In this document: positions 1-8,257 of the stretch, one piece after another
Numbering within the stretch: position 1 is the first letter of the stretch
How the letters are laid out: the number at the start of each line of letters is the position of its first letter
Source of the DNA: UBA4479 sp963974935
Lineage (GTDB): Bacteria; Pseudomonadota; Alphaproteobacteria; Rhodospirillales; Casp-alpha2
DNA length: 64,000 nt
Assembly: GCA_963974935.1 (NCBI GenBank)
Contig: CAXBEV010000017.1
Coordinates: forward strand, 3,647-67,646
Direction of reading: 5' to 3'
Program-made: the position numbers and the translations under genes
The notes under the pieces: model-generated
The model's database searches: none
What the model was told of the DNA's origin: nothing
What the model saw: the letters and a program-made list of their open reading frames with translations, nothing else

Positions 1-1149
1 TGCGCTGCACGCGCCGAAGCGCCCCCGTTTGCGGATTGGCTCAAGGAATTCCGCGCCGAAGCCCAGGCCAAGGGGATCAGCAATGACGCGGTTGAGCGCG
101 CGCTGGCGACCGTGGCGCCGATTGAGCGGGTGTTGGAGCTGGATAAACGCCAGCCCGAATTCATGCTGACGCTATGGCGTTACATGGATATCTACGTCCC
201 CGATGCCCGCGTCGAGAAGGGTAAGGAGATGCTCAAAAAGCACGCCGCCTTACTGGCCGAGGTGGAGAAGAAATACGGCGTACCGCCACGGTTCTTAGTC
301 GCTTTTTGGGGCGTGGAAACGGATTTCGGGCGCAATTTCGGCGCCTTCCATATGCTGAGCGCCGTCGCGACCTTGGCTTATGATGCGCGACGCGCAGATT
401 TCTTTCGCCAGCAGTTGTTGTCGGCTGTGCGCTTGGTTGAACGCGGAGACGTGCCGGTCGATGTAAAGGCATCGTGGGCCGGCGCGATGGGTAATTTGCA
501 ATTTATCCCGACCACGTTTGAAGCCTATGCCGTGGATTGGGACGGCGACGGGCGTCGCGATCTTTGGAACAACTTAGGTGATGCGTTCGGCTCTGCGGCA
601 AACTATCTGCGCCGCGTCGGCTGGGAGCCTGATTACACGTGGGGCCGCGAAGTGGTGTTGCCTGCGGATTTTGAGCTGTCGCTGGTCGGCTTGCACGAGC
701 GCAAAAAACTCGCGGCATGGCAGGCGATGGGGATTCGCAGCGTCGGCGGCGGGGCGTTGCCTAACGCGGATATTGAGGGCTCGTTGCTGCTGCCGACCGG
801 CGCAGAAGGGCCTGCGTTTATCGTCTATCAGAACTTCCGTACCATCATGCGCTGGAACACGTCCGAGCTTTATGCGTTGGCGGTCGGGCATTTGGCGGAT
901 CGCTTGATCGGCTTGCCGCGTCTCAGTATTGAGAAGCCGGAAAACGCACAAATGCTGCGCTTTGCCGATATCGAGATCATGCAGCAACTGCTTACGAAGA
1001 TCGGCTTTGATACCGGTGGCATCGATGGGCGTGCCGGGCCGATGACCAAGGCTGCGATCCGCAACTTCCAAAAGGCGAATAAATTACCGGCCGATGGTCA
1101 TCCGTCGTTTGGTTTGTTGGAGCGGCTGCGCGCCGCCGCGGGTGGATGA
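1..1149 (+). CDS. mltB: Lytic murein transglycosylase B (MltB family), 5' end missing
   Basis: The frame is open from the first base, so the start codon and signal peptide lie outside the window; 382 residues are visible. The protein is an MltB-type soluble lytic transglycosylase that cleaves the MurNAc-GlcNAc bond of periplasmic peptidoglycan, leaving 1,6-anhydroMurNAc ends. The segment FWGVETDFG carries the expected catalytic Glu (codon 316-318), followed by the family motif GNLQFIPTTF. The last ~55 residues form a peptidoglycan-binding domain (LLTKIGFDTGGIDGRAGP, then AIRNFQKAN). It is followed in the same direction by rlpA and dacA, giving a cell-wall remodelling cluster. Confidence 0.93.
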   Translation, partial: CAARAEAPPFADWLKEFRAEAQAKGISNDAVERALATVAPIERVLELDKRQPEFMLTLWRYMDIYVPDARVEKGKEMLKKHAALLAEVEKKYGVPPRFLVAFWGVETDFGRNFGAFHMLSAVATLAYDARRADFFRQQLLSAVRLVERGDVPVDVKASWAGAMGNLQFIPTTFEAYAVDWDGDGRRDLWNNLGDAFGSAANYLRRVGWEPDYTWGREVVLPADFELSLVGLHERKKLAAWQAMGIRSVGGGALPNADIEGSLLLPTGAEGPAFIVYQNFRTIMRWNTSELYALAVGHLADRLIGLPRLSIEKPENAQMLRFADIEIMQQLLTKIGFDTGGIDGRAGPMTKAAIRNFQKANKLPADGHPSFGLLERLRAAAGG

Positions 1150-1233
1150 GGCGAAAATGTTGTGCGCTAAGACACAAGATGATGTAACAACGCCCCGGTT
1201 TATGTCACTATATTGTCGAAAGCGGGGGGGAGC

Positions 1234-2268
1234 ATGCGCGTGATCGCGAAAGCCGGTCGGACTTGGGGGGCGGCATTAGCCATGGTGCTGTTGCTTGCGA
1301 GTTGCGCGGAAACTCAATTTCTGATCAGCACCGCCAAGCGCGTCGCGCGTACAGGGGACGATGCACCGCAAAGCAGCTATAAAATCGGTAATCCCTATCA
1401 GATCTACGGCATTTGGTATTATCCCGCCGAAGATTATGAATACGATGAAACCGGAATCGCATCGTGGTACGGCGCTGCGTTTCATGGCAAATCGACGGCC
1501 AATGGTGGCGTATATGATATGAATGCCCTGACCGCCGCACACCGCACGTTACCAATGCCGAGCTATGTGCGTGTTACCAATCTGGAAAACGGACGTTCGC
1601 TGGTGCTCGAGGTCAATGACCGGGGCCCGTTCGCAAAAGGTCGGATCATCGATATTTCACGCCGCGGCGCGCAATTGTTGGGATTCCAAAGTCAAGGCAC
1701 AGCACGGGTCCGTGTGCAGATTTTGGCGGATCGATCCCGCGCCGTCGCATCGCGCATGTCGAACCGCGAAGAGCTGGCCCGGGTCGGTTCGCCGATTACG
1801 TCTAATGGCCTGCCGAAAGCGAGCGTCAGTGCTGAAACATTGCCGGTGCCGACGGGCGGAGTCGAAGCTGCGCCGCAGGTCACGTCGCAGCCCATCGTAG
1901 TGGCAAGCAATTCGTCTGTGGTGCGAGGCAATCCCATCAGTTCGCCGACCGGCACCATCCCAAACACAACGGCGCCGAGTGAAACAACCGCCTTGAGCGT
2001 CGACCCGACCGCGGCGGTAACACAAGAACCGGTGGCGGCGACCAATATTTTCGTGCAAGCTGGTGCGTTCGGCATTTTTGAGAATGCCAACAAAGTGCGC
2101 GCCCGGCTCAGCCCGCTCGGCAACGTTTTCTTGGATCGCGTGCTGGTTAAGGAACGCGACTTGTTTCGCGTGCGGATCGGCCCGCTGGCGGATGTTGCGA
2201 GCGCAGACACGGTGTTGAGCCAGGTGGTCGCGACAGGTTACCCTGATGCGCGCATCATCGTCGATTAA
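1234..2268 (+). CDS. rlpA: Septal-ring lytic transglycosylase RlpA, SPOR-domain lipoprotein
   Basis: This 344-residue lipoprotein cleaves peptidoglycan strands lacking stem peptides at the division site. I chose the ATG at 1234 because it directly follows a G-rich ribosome site (1224-1230); an in-frame TTG at 1213 is less likely. A signal peptide ends in the lipobox LASC (Cys24). The double-psi beta-barrel domain contains ASWYGAAFHGKSTANG and the catalytic-site motif NDRGPF. A Ser/Thr/Pro-rich linker follows, then a C-terminal SPOR domain (from about IFVQAGAFG) that would bind denuded septal glycan. It lies 84 bp downstream of mltB and 106 bp upstream of dacA. Confidence 0.93.
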   Translation: MRVIAKAGRTWGAALAMVLLLASCAETQFLISTAKRVARTGDDAPQSSYKIGNPYQIYGIWYYPAEDYEYDETGIASWYGAAFHGKSTANGGVYDMNALTAAHRTLPMPSYVRVTNLENGRSLVLEVNDRGPFAKGRIIDISRRGAQLLGFQSQGTARVRVQILADRSRAVASRMSNREELARVGSPITSNGLPKASVSAETLPVPTGGVEAAPQVTSQPIVVASNSSVVRGNPISSPTGTIPNTTAPSETTALSVDPTAAVTQEPVAATNIFVQAGAFGIFENANKVRARLSPLGNVFLDRVLVKERDLFRVRIGPLADVASADTVLSQVVATGYPDARIIVD

Positions 2269-2374
2269 AATGCGTGACTGAGACATGCAATGATATCGCC
2301 CAATGATATCGCCACGTTTTGGACATGATACTTGCATTATATTAATGGCACTTTTTCCGCGTTAACCTGGAGAT

Positions 2375-3550
2375 ATGATGACCTTCGCTAATCTAAGAAC
2401 CGCCATTGCTCGTGCCTCTTTTGCATTGCTGATTGCAGTCTCGCTGACTGAGGCCGCAGCCGCGCTTGAGATCGAAACCGACGCCCGCGAGGCGATCTTG
2501 GTCGATCCGGCAACAGATGCCGTGCTGTTGTCGAAAAACGCTGATGTGCCGATGCCGCCGGCGTCCATGAGCAAGCTGATGACGGTCTATCTGTTGTTTG
2601 AAAGCCTGAAAGAAGGCCGCGTTTCGTTGGACGATAAATTCCGTGTGTCTGAAAATGCGTGGCAAAAAGGCGGCGCTAAAAGCGGCAGCTCGACGATGTT
2701 CCTGCCGCCCAATTCCGAAGCCCGCGTCGAAGATTTGATCCGCGGTATTATCGTGCAGTCCGGCAATGACGCATGCATCGTCGTCGCCGAAAACCTGGCC
2801 GGTAGCGAAGAGGCATTTGCACGTCGTATGACGGAAAAAGCGCAAGCGCTTGGCATGCGCAATTCCACCTTTGTCAACGCGACCGGCTGGCCGGATCCGG
2901 AACAACGCATGTCCGCGCGCGATCTCGCCATTTTGTCTGAAAGTGTTTTGAGAGACTTTCCGGAATATTTCCATTATTACGACGAGCGGGAATTTACTTA
3001 TAACGGCATTCGCCAGAGCAACCGCAATCCGCTGCTGTATAACTACCCCGGCGCTGACGGCTTTAAGACCGGCCACACTGAAGAGGCGGGCTATGGGCTG
3101 ACGGCGACTGCGGAACGTGACGGGCGGCGGCTGATCTTGGTTATCAACGGGCTCGAGAGCAAAAAAGCACGGGCGATGGAGTCCGCCAAGCTGTTGGATT
3201 GGGGCTTTCGCGAGTTCGACAACTACGCACTGTTCAAAGCCGGCGATACGGTAGAAGTCGCGCCGGTGTGGCTTGGTGTGTCGCCGACGGCTGAAATGAA
3301 AATCACCCGTGACGTATTCATCACCATGTCGCGGAAATCACGGCGCAACATGAAGGTAACGGTGAAGTATGTTTCGCCAATTCCAGCGCCGATCCAAGCC
3401 GGTCAGCAAATCGGCACCGTCAGCATCACCGCCCCTGATTTCGACACCATCGACGTGCCGTTGACGGCAGCCGCCGACAACAAGCAACTGGGCATGTTTG
3501 GACGCCTAGGCGCCGCGCTCGAATTTATCCTCTGGGGAAGCGCGACTTGA
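2375..3550 (+). CDS. dacA: D-alanyl-D-alanine carboxypeptidase (penicillin-binding protein 5/6 family)
   Basis: A 391-residue serine DD-carboxypeptidase that removes the terminal D-Ala of peptidoglycan stem peptides in the periplasm. All three penicillin-binding motifs are present: SMSK with nucleophile Ser64 and Lys67, SGN at 129-131, and KTG at 231-233. An N-terminal Sec signal peptide covers about residues 1-30 and the C-terminal PBP5-type beta domain begins near residue 285. The ATG at 2375 follows a GGAG ribosome site. In alphaproteobacteria this gene commonly precedes tmk-holB-metG, as here. Confidence 0.95.
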   Translation: MMTFANLRTAIARASFALLIAVSLTEAAAALEIETDAREAILVDPATDAVLLSKNADVPMPPASMSKLMTVYLLFESLKEGRVSLDDKFRVSENAWQKGGAKSGSSTMFLPPNSEARVEDLIRGIIVQSGNDACIVVAENLAGSEEAFARRMTEKAQALGMRNSTFVNATGWPDPEQRMSARDLAILSESVLRDFPEYFHYYDEREFTYNGIRQSNRNPLLYNYPGADGFKTGHTEEAGYGLTATAERDGRRLILVINGLESKKARAMESAKLLDWGFREFDNYALFKAGDTVEVAPVWLGVSPTAEMKITRDVFITMSRKSRRNMKVTVKYVSPIPAPIQAGQQIGTVSITAPDFDTIDVPLTAAADNKQLGMFGRLGAALEFILWGSAT

Positions 3551-3760
3551 GGATTGTTGGTACTCAACAATTTTTTGGAAAAATGAGGTATAGTTCAGAG
3601 AATCAGTGTATGCGTGTTACCTGTGGATAAGGTGCAATTAAGAACAATAGCCTGTGGGCAATGTGCATAAGTTTCTTATTTTGAGGATAGTTTTGAGTTG
3701 ATTTCGATTGTGAATTTTTCGCCACCAGATATTAGTTGATCACTTTAGGGAGGCGTATTT
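3551..3760. other. AT-rich spacer upstream of tmk with DnaA-box-like sites and one arm of an inverted repeat
   Basis: This 210-bp gap is much more AT-rich than the flanking dacA and holB genes. It carries three same-strand 9-mers resembling DnaA boxes: TGTGGATAA (3622-3630, exact consensus), TGTGGGCAA (3653-3661, weak) and TGTGCATAA (3662-3670, matching TTATNCACA on the other strand). It also carries TTAAGAACAATAG at 3638-3650, whose exact reverse complement occurs at 4475-4487 beyond tmk. No gene is seen. A good ribosome site (AGGGAGG, 3747-3753) precedes tmk. Confidence 0.6.
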
Positions 3761-4487
3761 ATGTTTATTGCGATTGATGGGATTGATGGTTCCGGGAAGA
3801 CCACTCTAGCGCGTCAATTGGCAGAGTTGTTTACTGGTAAAAAAACTGAAGTTTTTCTCACAAAAGAGCCAACGGATTACTCTAAGTGGGGGCAGCGTCT
3901 ACGTCGTGCTTCTATAGAGGGGCGTTTGCCAGCCAATGTTGAGTTAGAATATTTTCGACAAGACCGACAAAACCATATTGAACATCACATAAAACCAGCT
4001 TTAGCGGCAGGAGCCATTGTAATTTCTGATAGGTATGTCGACTCCACACTAGCATTTCAGTCTAATACGTCCGACGAAGCTGAAACGTTATATCAGTCTA
4101 TGGTTGACGAAATTCTTATACCAGATTTGACTTTCATTATTGATTGCCCAGTTGATATTGGTTTGCGACGAATAAACATTCGAGACAATGGAAATTTATC
4201 TCAGTTTGAGAAGAGAGAAACTCTTGAGCGAGCAGAGGCAATATATGAGGCGCGAAAAGGCGAGAATTACGTTCATCTAGATGGTTCAAAAAATATCGAA
4301 GATACATTTATACAAGCCATCGAAACTCTCCGTCATAAATTTGATGATAATCCTCGATTTCGTGGTTTATTGAGCGGAGTTGTGAATATTAAAGATATGC
4401 CTCTGATAACTCCTCGATTTGCCGCTGGCTAAATTACATATAGAGTGAGCAATTTTAGCAGTCAAAAAATAGACCTATTGTTCTTAA
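3638..4487. repeat. Exact 13-bp inverted repeat bracketing the foreign tmk
   Basis: TTAAGAACAATAG at 3638-3650 and CTATTGTTCTTAA at 4475-4487 are perfect reverse complements. They lie in the AT-rich spacers on either side of tmk, about 110 bp before its start and 40 bp after its stop. They may be ends of the acquired segment, a regulatory pair, or chance in AT-rich DNA. Confidence 0.5.
3761..4432 (+). CDS. tmk: Thymidylate kinase, divergent and probably horizontally acquired
   Basis: A 223-residue dTMP kinase that phosphorylates dTMP to dTDP for DNA synthesis. The P-loop GIDGSGKTT (7-15) and the SDRYVDS segment are clear, as is the helix FRQDRQNHIEHHIKPAL. The usual bacterial REPG motif is replaced by KEPT, a form more often seen in archaeal or viral enzymes. 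Codon use is strikingly AT-rich compared with dacA and holB on either side, and AT-rich spacers flank the gene. Location between dacA and holB is the canonical tmk position, so this looks like in-place replacement of the native gene. No second tmk is visible in the window. Confidence 0.88.
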   Translation: MFIAIDGIDGSGKTTLARQLAELFTGKKTEVFLTKEPTDYSKWGQRLRRASIEGRLPANVELEYFRQDRQNHIEHHIKPALAAGAIVISDRYVDSTLAFQSNTSDEAETLYQSMVDEILIPDLTFIIDCPVDIGLRRINIRDNGNLSQFEKRETLERAEAIYEARKGENYVHLDGSKNIEDTFIQAIETLRHKFDDNPRFRGLLSGVVNIKDMPLITPRFAAG

Positions 4488-4554
4488 ACAATTTTGACGC
4501 TGTGACCGCTGACATTTCGGACATCGTGCAAACTCGTTTGGGGGTCAGTTTGTC

Positions 4555-5676
4555 ATGAACGCCAAAGCCGCACCGGTCGATGACGAAGACGACGTCGGCC
4601 CGCGCACCAACCCGGACCTGTTCGGACATGCGGATATGGAAGACGTCCTCAAAGCCGCACACGCCAGTGGCAAGCTGCCGCACGCGTGGTTGATCACCGG
4701 GCCGAAGGGCATCGGCAAGGCGACGTTGGCGTATCGGTTGGCGCGCTATTTGTTTCAAAATCCACCGGATGCGCCCTCGGCCGCGGGCGGGCTTTTTGCG
4801 GACGACGATATTCCCGCCGCAGACACGGGGCAGGGGCTTTACGTCGATCCCGGCTCTCCTGTTTTTCATCGTGTCGCCGCCGGGGGGCATGGCGATCTGT
4901 TTACGGTTGAGCTGCAGCTGAACGACAAAGGCAAACTGTCGACGCAGATCAGGGTCGACGATGTGCGCGCCGCCATTGATTTCGCGCACATGACGTCGAG
5001 CGAAGGCGGCTACAAGGTGATTATTGTCGACGGCGCCGAACTGATGAACGGTGCCAGTGAAAACGCGTTTTTAAAAATCCTCGAAGAGCCACCGGCCGAT
5101 ACCATTATTTTGATGGTCAGCCACAACCCCGGACGGCTGTTGCCGACGACGCGGTCGCGCTGCCGCATGCTGGCGCTGAAGCCATTGGCACCCGAGATCG
5201 TTTCTAATTTAATGGCGCAGCATCTGCCCGACGTTGGCCCGGATGAAGCCGCCGAGTTGGCGCGTTTGTCGGAGGGCAGTATCGGCCGCGCGCTGACTTT
5301 GGCGTCGGGCGACGGCCTCGAGATTTATCGCGACATCGTCGGCATCCTGCGCACGCTGCCGTCCATCGATGGCGCTAAGGTGCAGGCGTTGGCGGCGAAG
5401 CTGTCGAAGGTCGGCGCCGATGACGCCTATCGCTCGGGGATCGAGCTGTATCGCTGGTGGCTGTCTCGCATCGTGCTGGCCGCGAGTAGGGGGGCGGACG
5501 GCGATAAAAGCCTCGGCCCCGATGAAAAAGACATCGCGCAGCGGGCGGCTGCGACCGCCTTGTTGCCGGTATGGCTGCTTAGGCTCGATGATGCGGAAAG
5601 TCTGATCCGCAGCGCCGACCCGCTGAACCTGGACCGCAAGCAAGTGGTGCTCTCGTTGTTTCTGGCGTTGGCGTAG
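4555..5676 (+). CDS. holB: DNA polymerase III subunit delta-prime
   Basis: A 373-residue clamp-loader subunit of the replicative DNA polymerase III. The AAA+ P-loop GPKGIGKAT lies at 49-57, and the sensor segment IVDGAELMNGASENAFLKILEEPP and the SRC motif (TTRSRCRML) are present, as expected for delta-prime. The ATG at 4555 is used; the usual tight coupling to tmk is lost here, with a 122-bp AT-rich gap instead. GC-rich codon use returns to the genome norm. metG follows 85 bp downstream. Confidence 0.93.
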   Translation: MNAKAAPVDDEDDVGPRTNPDLFGHADMEDVLKAAHASGKLPHAWLITGPKGIGKATLAYRLARYLFQNPPDAPSAAGGLFADDDIPAADTGQGLYVDPGSPVFHRVAAGGHGDLFTVELQLNDKGKLSTQIRVDDVRAAIDFAHMTSSEGGYKVIIVDGAELMNGASENAFLKILEEPPADTIILMVSHNPGRLLPTTRSRCRMLALKPLAPEIVSNLMAQHLPDVGPDEAAELARLSEGSIGRALTLASGDGLEIYRDIVGILRTLPSIDGAKVQALAAKLSKVGADDAYRSGIELYRWWLSRIVLAASRGADGDKSLGPDEKDIAQRAAATALLPVWLLRLDDAESLIRSADPLNLDRKQVVLSLFLALA

Positions 5677-5761
5677 CCCGCTTCGCTATCCCCTATGATC
5701 CTTGACCGTTTGCCCCCTGCGCCGTACCAAAGGGCCGACCCCGACATAGGATGAAGCCCGT

Positions 5762-7309
5762 ATGAACGCCCGCCCGACTTATTACGTCACGACGCCGATT
5801 TATTACGTCAACGATGCCCCGCACATCGGCCATGCCTACACCACGTTGGCCTGCGACGTTTTGGCGCGGTTCAAGCGCTTGGACGGCTTTGACGTCAAGT
5901 TTCTGACGGGCACCGACGAGCACGGCCAAAAGGTCGAAAAATCCGCGCAAGCTAAGGGTGTCGAGCCACAGGCGTTTACCGATGCGGTGTCGCAGAATTT
6001 CCGCGATCTGGCGGACTTTATGAACTTCACCCATGACGATTTCATCCGCACCACCGAAGACCGGCATATCCGCGCCTGTCAGGCGATCTGGAAGCAGCTC
6101 GCCGATGCCGGTCAGATTTATCTCGATAACTACGGCGGCTGGTATGCGGTCCGCGATGAAGCGTTCTATGCCGAAGACGAATTGACGAAAACGCCCGACG
6201 GCAAACGCATCGCGCCATCCGGCGCCGAGGTCGAATGGGTCGAAGAGCCCAGCTATTTCTTTAAACTGTCCGAGTGGGGCGACCGCCTGCTGGCATACTA
6301 TGATGCGCACCCGGATTTCATCTTGCCTGAAGGCCGTCGCAACGAGGTGGTCAGTTTCGTCAAAGGCGGGCTCAACGATTTGTCCGTCTCGCGTACCACG
6401 TTCAAATGGGGCGTGCCGGTGCCGGGCGACGAAGATCACATTATGTATGTGTGGCTGGATGCGCTGACGAACTACATCACGGCGGCGGGCTATCCCGACA
6501 CCGACAGCGCCGATTTTCAGAAATTCTGGCCCGCCGATCTGCACATGGTCGGCAAAGACATCCTGCGTTTTCACGCCGTCTATTGGCCGGCGTTTTTGAT
6601 GGCGGCTGGGATCGAGTTGCCGAAGCGGGTGTATGCGCACGGCTGGTGGACCAACGAAGGCGAGAAGATTTCAAAATCGCTCGGCAACGTCATCGATCCG
6701 ATGGAACTCGCCAACAGATACGGCTTGGATCAGGTGCGCTATTTTATGCTGCGCGAAGTGCCGTTCGGCAACGACGGCGATTTTTCGCACACCGCCATGG
6801 TCAATCGCATGAACGGCGAGCTTGCCAACGATTTTGGCAACCTGGCCCAGCGCGTACTGTCGATGACCGCCAAGAATTGTGACGGCATCGTGCCGACGCC
6901 GGGTGCCCTGGAGGCCGAAGATACCGCGCTGCTGGGGCAGTGCTATGCGCTGCTGGATGCCGTGCGTGCGCTGATTGATCGCCAGCAGTTCCACAATGCC
7001 TTAGAAGCGATTTGGGTCGTGATCCGGGCTGCCAACGGCTACGTCGACCGCCAGGCGCCTTGGAAGCTCAAGAAAGAAGATCCGGCGCGTATGGCGACGG
7101 TGCTTTATGTGCTCGGCGAAACCATCCGGCATCTGTCGATCTTGTGTCAGCCGGTGATGCCGCAAGCGATGGAAAAAATGCTCGACCAACTCGCCGTGCC
7201 TGCCGATGCCCGCAGTTTTGCGAGCTTGGGCGAGGGGGGGGCGATTGCCCCCGGCACCGCCCTACCCAAACCCGAAGGCGTGTTCCCGCGCTTTGTCGAC
7301 GAAGAATAG
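5762..7309 (+). CDS. metG: Methionyl-tRNA synthetase
   Basis: A 515-residue class I aminoacyl-tRNA synthetase that charges tRNA-Met. The HIGH signature is at 21-24 and the KMSKS loop is KISKS at 302-306. The insert after FLTGTDEHGQKVEKSA lacks a zinc-binding cysteine knuckle, and the protein ends after the anticodon-binding helical domain without the C-terminal dimerisation (Trbp111-like) domain, so it is the short MetG form common in alphaproteobacteria. tatD follows after a palindromic repeat element. Confidence 0.95.
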   Translation: MNARPTYYVTTPIYYVNDAPHIGHAYTTLACDVLARFKRLDGFDVKFLTGTDEHGQKVEKSAQAKGVEPQAFTDAVSQNFRDLADFMNFTHDDFIRTTEDRHIRACQAIWKQLADAGQIYLDNYGGWYAVRDEAFYAEDELTKTPDGKRIAPSGAEVEWVEEPSYFFKLSEWGDRLLAYYDAHPDFILPEGRRNEVVSFVKGGLNDLSVSRTTFKWGVPVPGDEDHIMYVWLDALTNYITAAGYPDTDSADFQKFWPADLHMVGKDILRFHAVYWPAFLMAAGIELPKRVYAHGWWTNEGEKISKSLGNVIDPMELANRYGLDQVRYFMLREVPFGNDGDFSHTAMVNRMNGELANDFGNLAQRVLSMTAKNCDGIVPTPGALEAEDTALLGQCYALLDAVRALIDRQQFHNALEAIWVVIRAANGYVDRQAPWKLKKEDPARMATVLYVLGETIRHLSILCQPVMPQAMEKMLDQLAVPADARSFASLGEGGAIAPGTALPKPEGVFPRFVDEE

Positions 7310-7399
7310 GGGGAGGTCCCGGAGACGCTGCGCGTTCCGGGATGACGGGCTTTTATAATATGATATCGTCATCCTGGGCGGAGACCCGGGACCTCCCCC
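7309..7399. repeat. Intergenic palindromic repeat, family A, copy 1
   Basis: The element starts with GGGGAGGTCCCGG and ends with the complementary CCGGGACCTCCCC, with inner CCGGGATGACG and CGTCATCCTGG arms, so it can fold into a long hairpin between metG and tatD. Related copies are at 22318-22410 and 41200-41262. Confidence 0.85.
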
Positions 7400-7423
7400 A
7401 AGCCACAGCTTATTCGAGGTGTC

Positions 7424-8257
7424 ATGACCGATAAAACGCCCCCGCAGTTCGACACACCCTTGATCGACAGCCATTGCCATCTGGATTTTCCGGATTTCGG
7501 CGACGAGCTTGATGAGGTCGTGGCGCGTGCCGGACGCGCCGGCGTTTCGCATATGGTGACGATTTCGACGCATCTCAGCCGGTTTCCAGGCGTGCGCGCG
7601 GTCGCTGAGCGATTCCCCAACGTTTTCTGCTCGGTCGGCATCCATCCGCACGAGGCGGGCACCGAGGTTGAAGTCACGGCCGATGAGTTGATCGAACTCG
7701 CGCAGCACCCGAAAGTCGTCGGGATCGGCGAAACCGGGCTCGATTTCTATTACGAGCACAGCCCGCGCGATGTCCAGGAGCGTCAATTCCGCACGCACAT
7801 CAAAGCCGCCCGCGAAACCGGGCTGCCGCTGATCGTGCACACTCGTGACGCCGACACCGATACCATCCGCATCCTCGAAGAAGAGCACGCAATGGCGCCG
7901 TTTCCGGGTCTGATCCACTGCTTCAGTTCCAGCGCCGAGCTGGCCGAGCGGATGGTGGCCTTGGGCCTGTACATCTCGTTTTCCGGCATCGTCACCTTCA
8001 AGAAGGCCGATGCGCTGCGCGCCGTCGCCAAAGCCGTGCCGCTGGACCGCATCTTGGTCGAGACCGACAGTCCGTATCTGGCCCCCGTGCCCCGGCGCGG
8101 CAAGCGCAACGAGCCGGCTTTTACGGCGTTTACAGCGGCCAAGGTGGCCGAGGTGCGGGGGATCACCGCATCGGACCTCGCGCAAGCCTCCACGGCCAAT
8201 TTTAAGCGCCTGTTTGCCAAGGCCGGCGCCGCCATGGATGCCGAGACGGCTGCATGA
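7424..8257 (+). CDS. tatD: TatD-family metal-dependent hydrolase / DNase
   Basis: A 277-residue TIM-barrel amidohydrolase-type protein of the TatD/YcfH family, metal-dependent nucleases or hydrolases acting in the cytoplasm. The metal-binding motif DSHCHLDF has His17 and His19; GETGLDFYY, IVHTRDA, LIHCFSSS and ETDSPYLAP supply the remaining conserved ligands. It sits between metG and the MBL hydrolase, a very common bacterial order, and its stop overlaps the start of the next gene by 4 bp (ATGA), implying translational coupling. Confidence 0.93.
   Translation: MTDKTPPQFDTPLIDSHCHLDFPDFGDELDEVVARAGRAGVSHMVTISTHLSRFPGVRAVAERFPNVFCSVGIHPHEAGTEVEVTADELIELAQHPKVVGIGETGLDFYYEHSPRDVQERQFRTHIKAARETGLPLIVHTRDADTDTIRILEEEHAMAPFPGLIHCFSSSAELAERMVALGLYISFSGIVTFKKADALRAVAKAVPLDRILVETDSPYLAPVPRRGKRNEPAFTAFTAAKVAEVRGITASDLAQASTANFKRLFAKAGAAMDAETAA

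Noticed and set aside
4462..4989. 175-codon minus-strand frame over the start of holB.
   Set aside because: Antisense shadow of holB with no family resemblance, crossing the AT-rich spacer.
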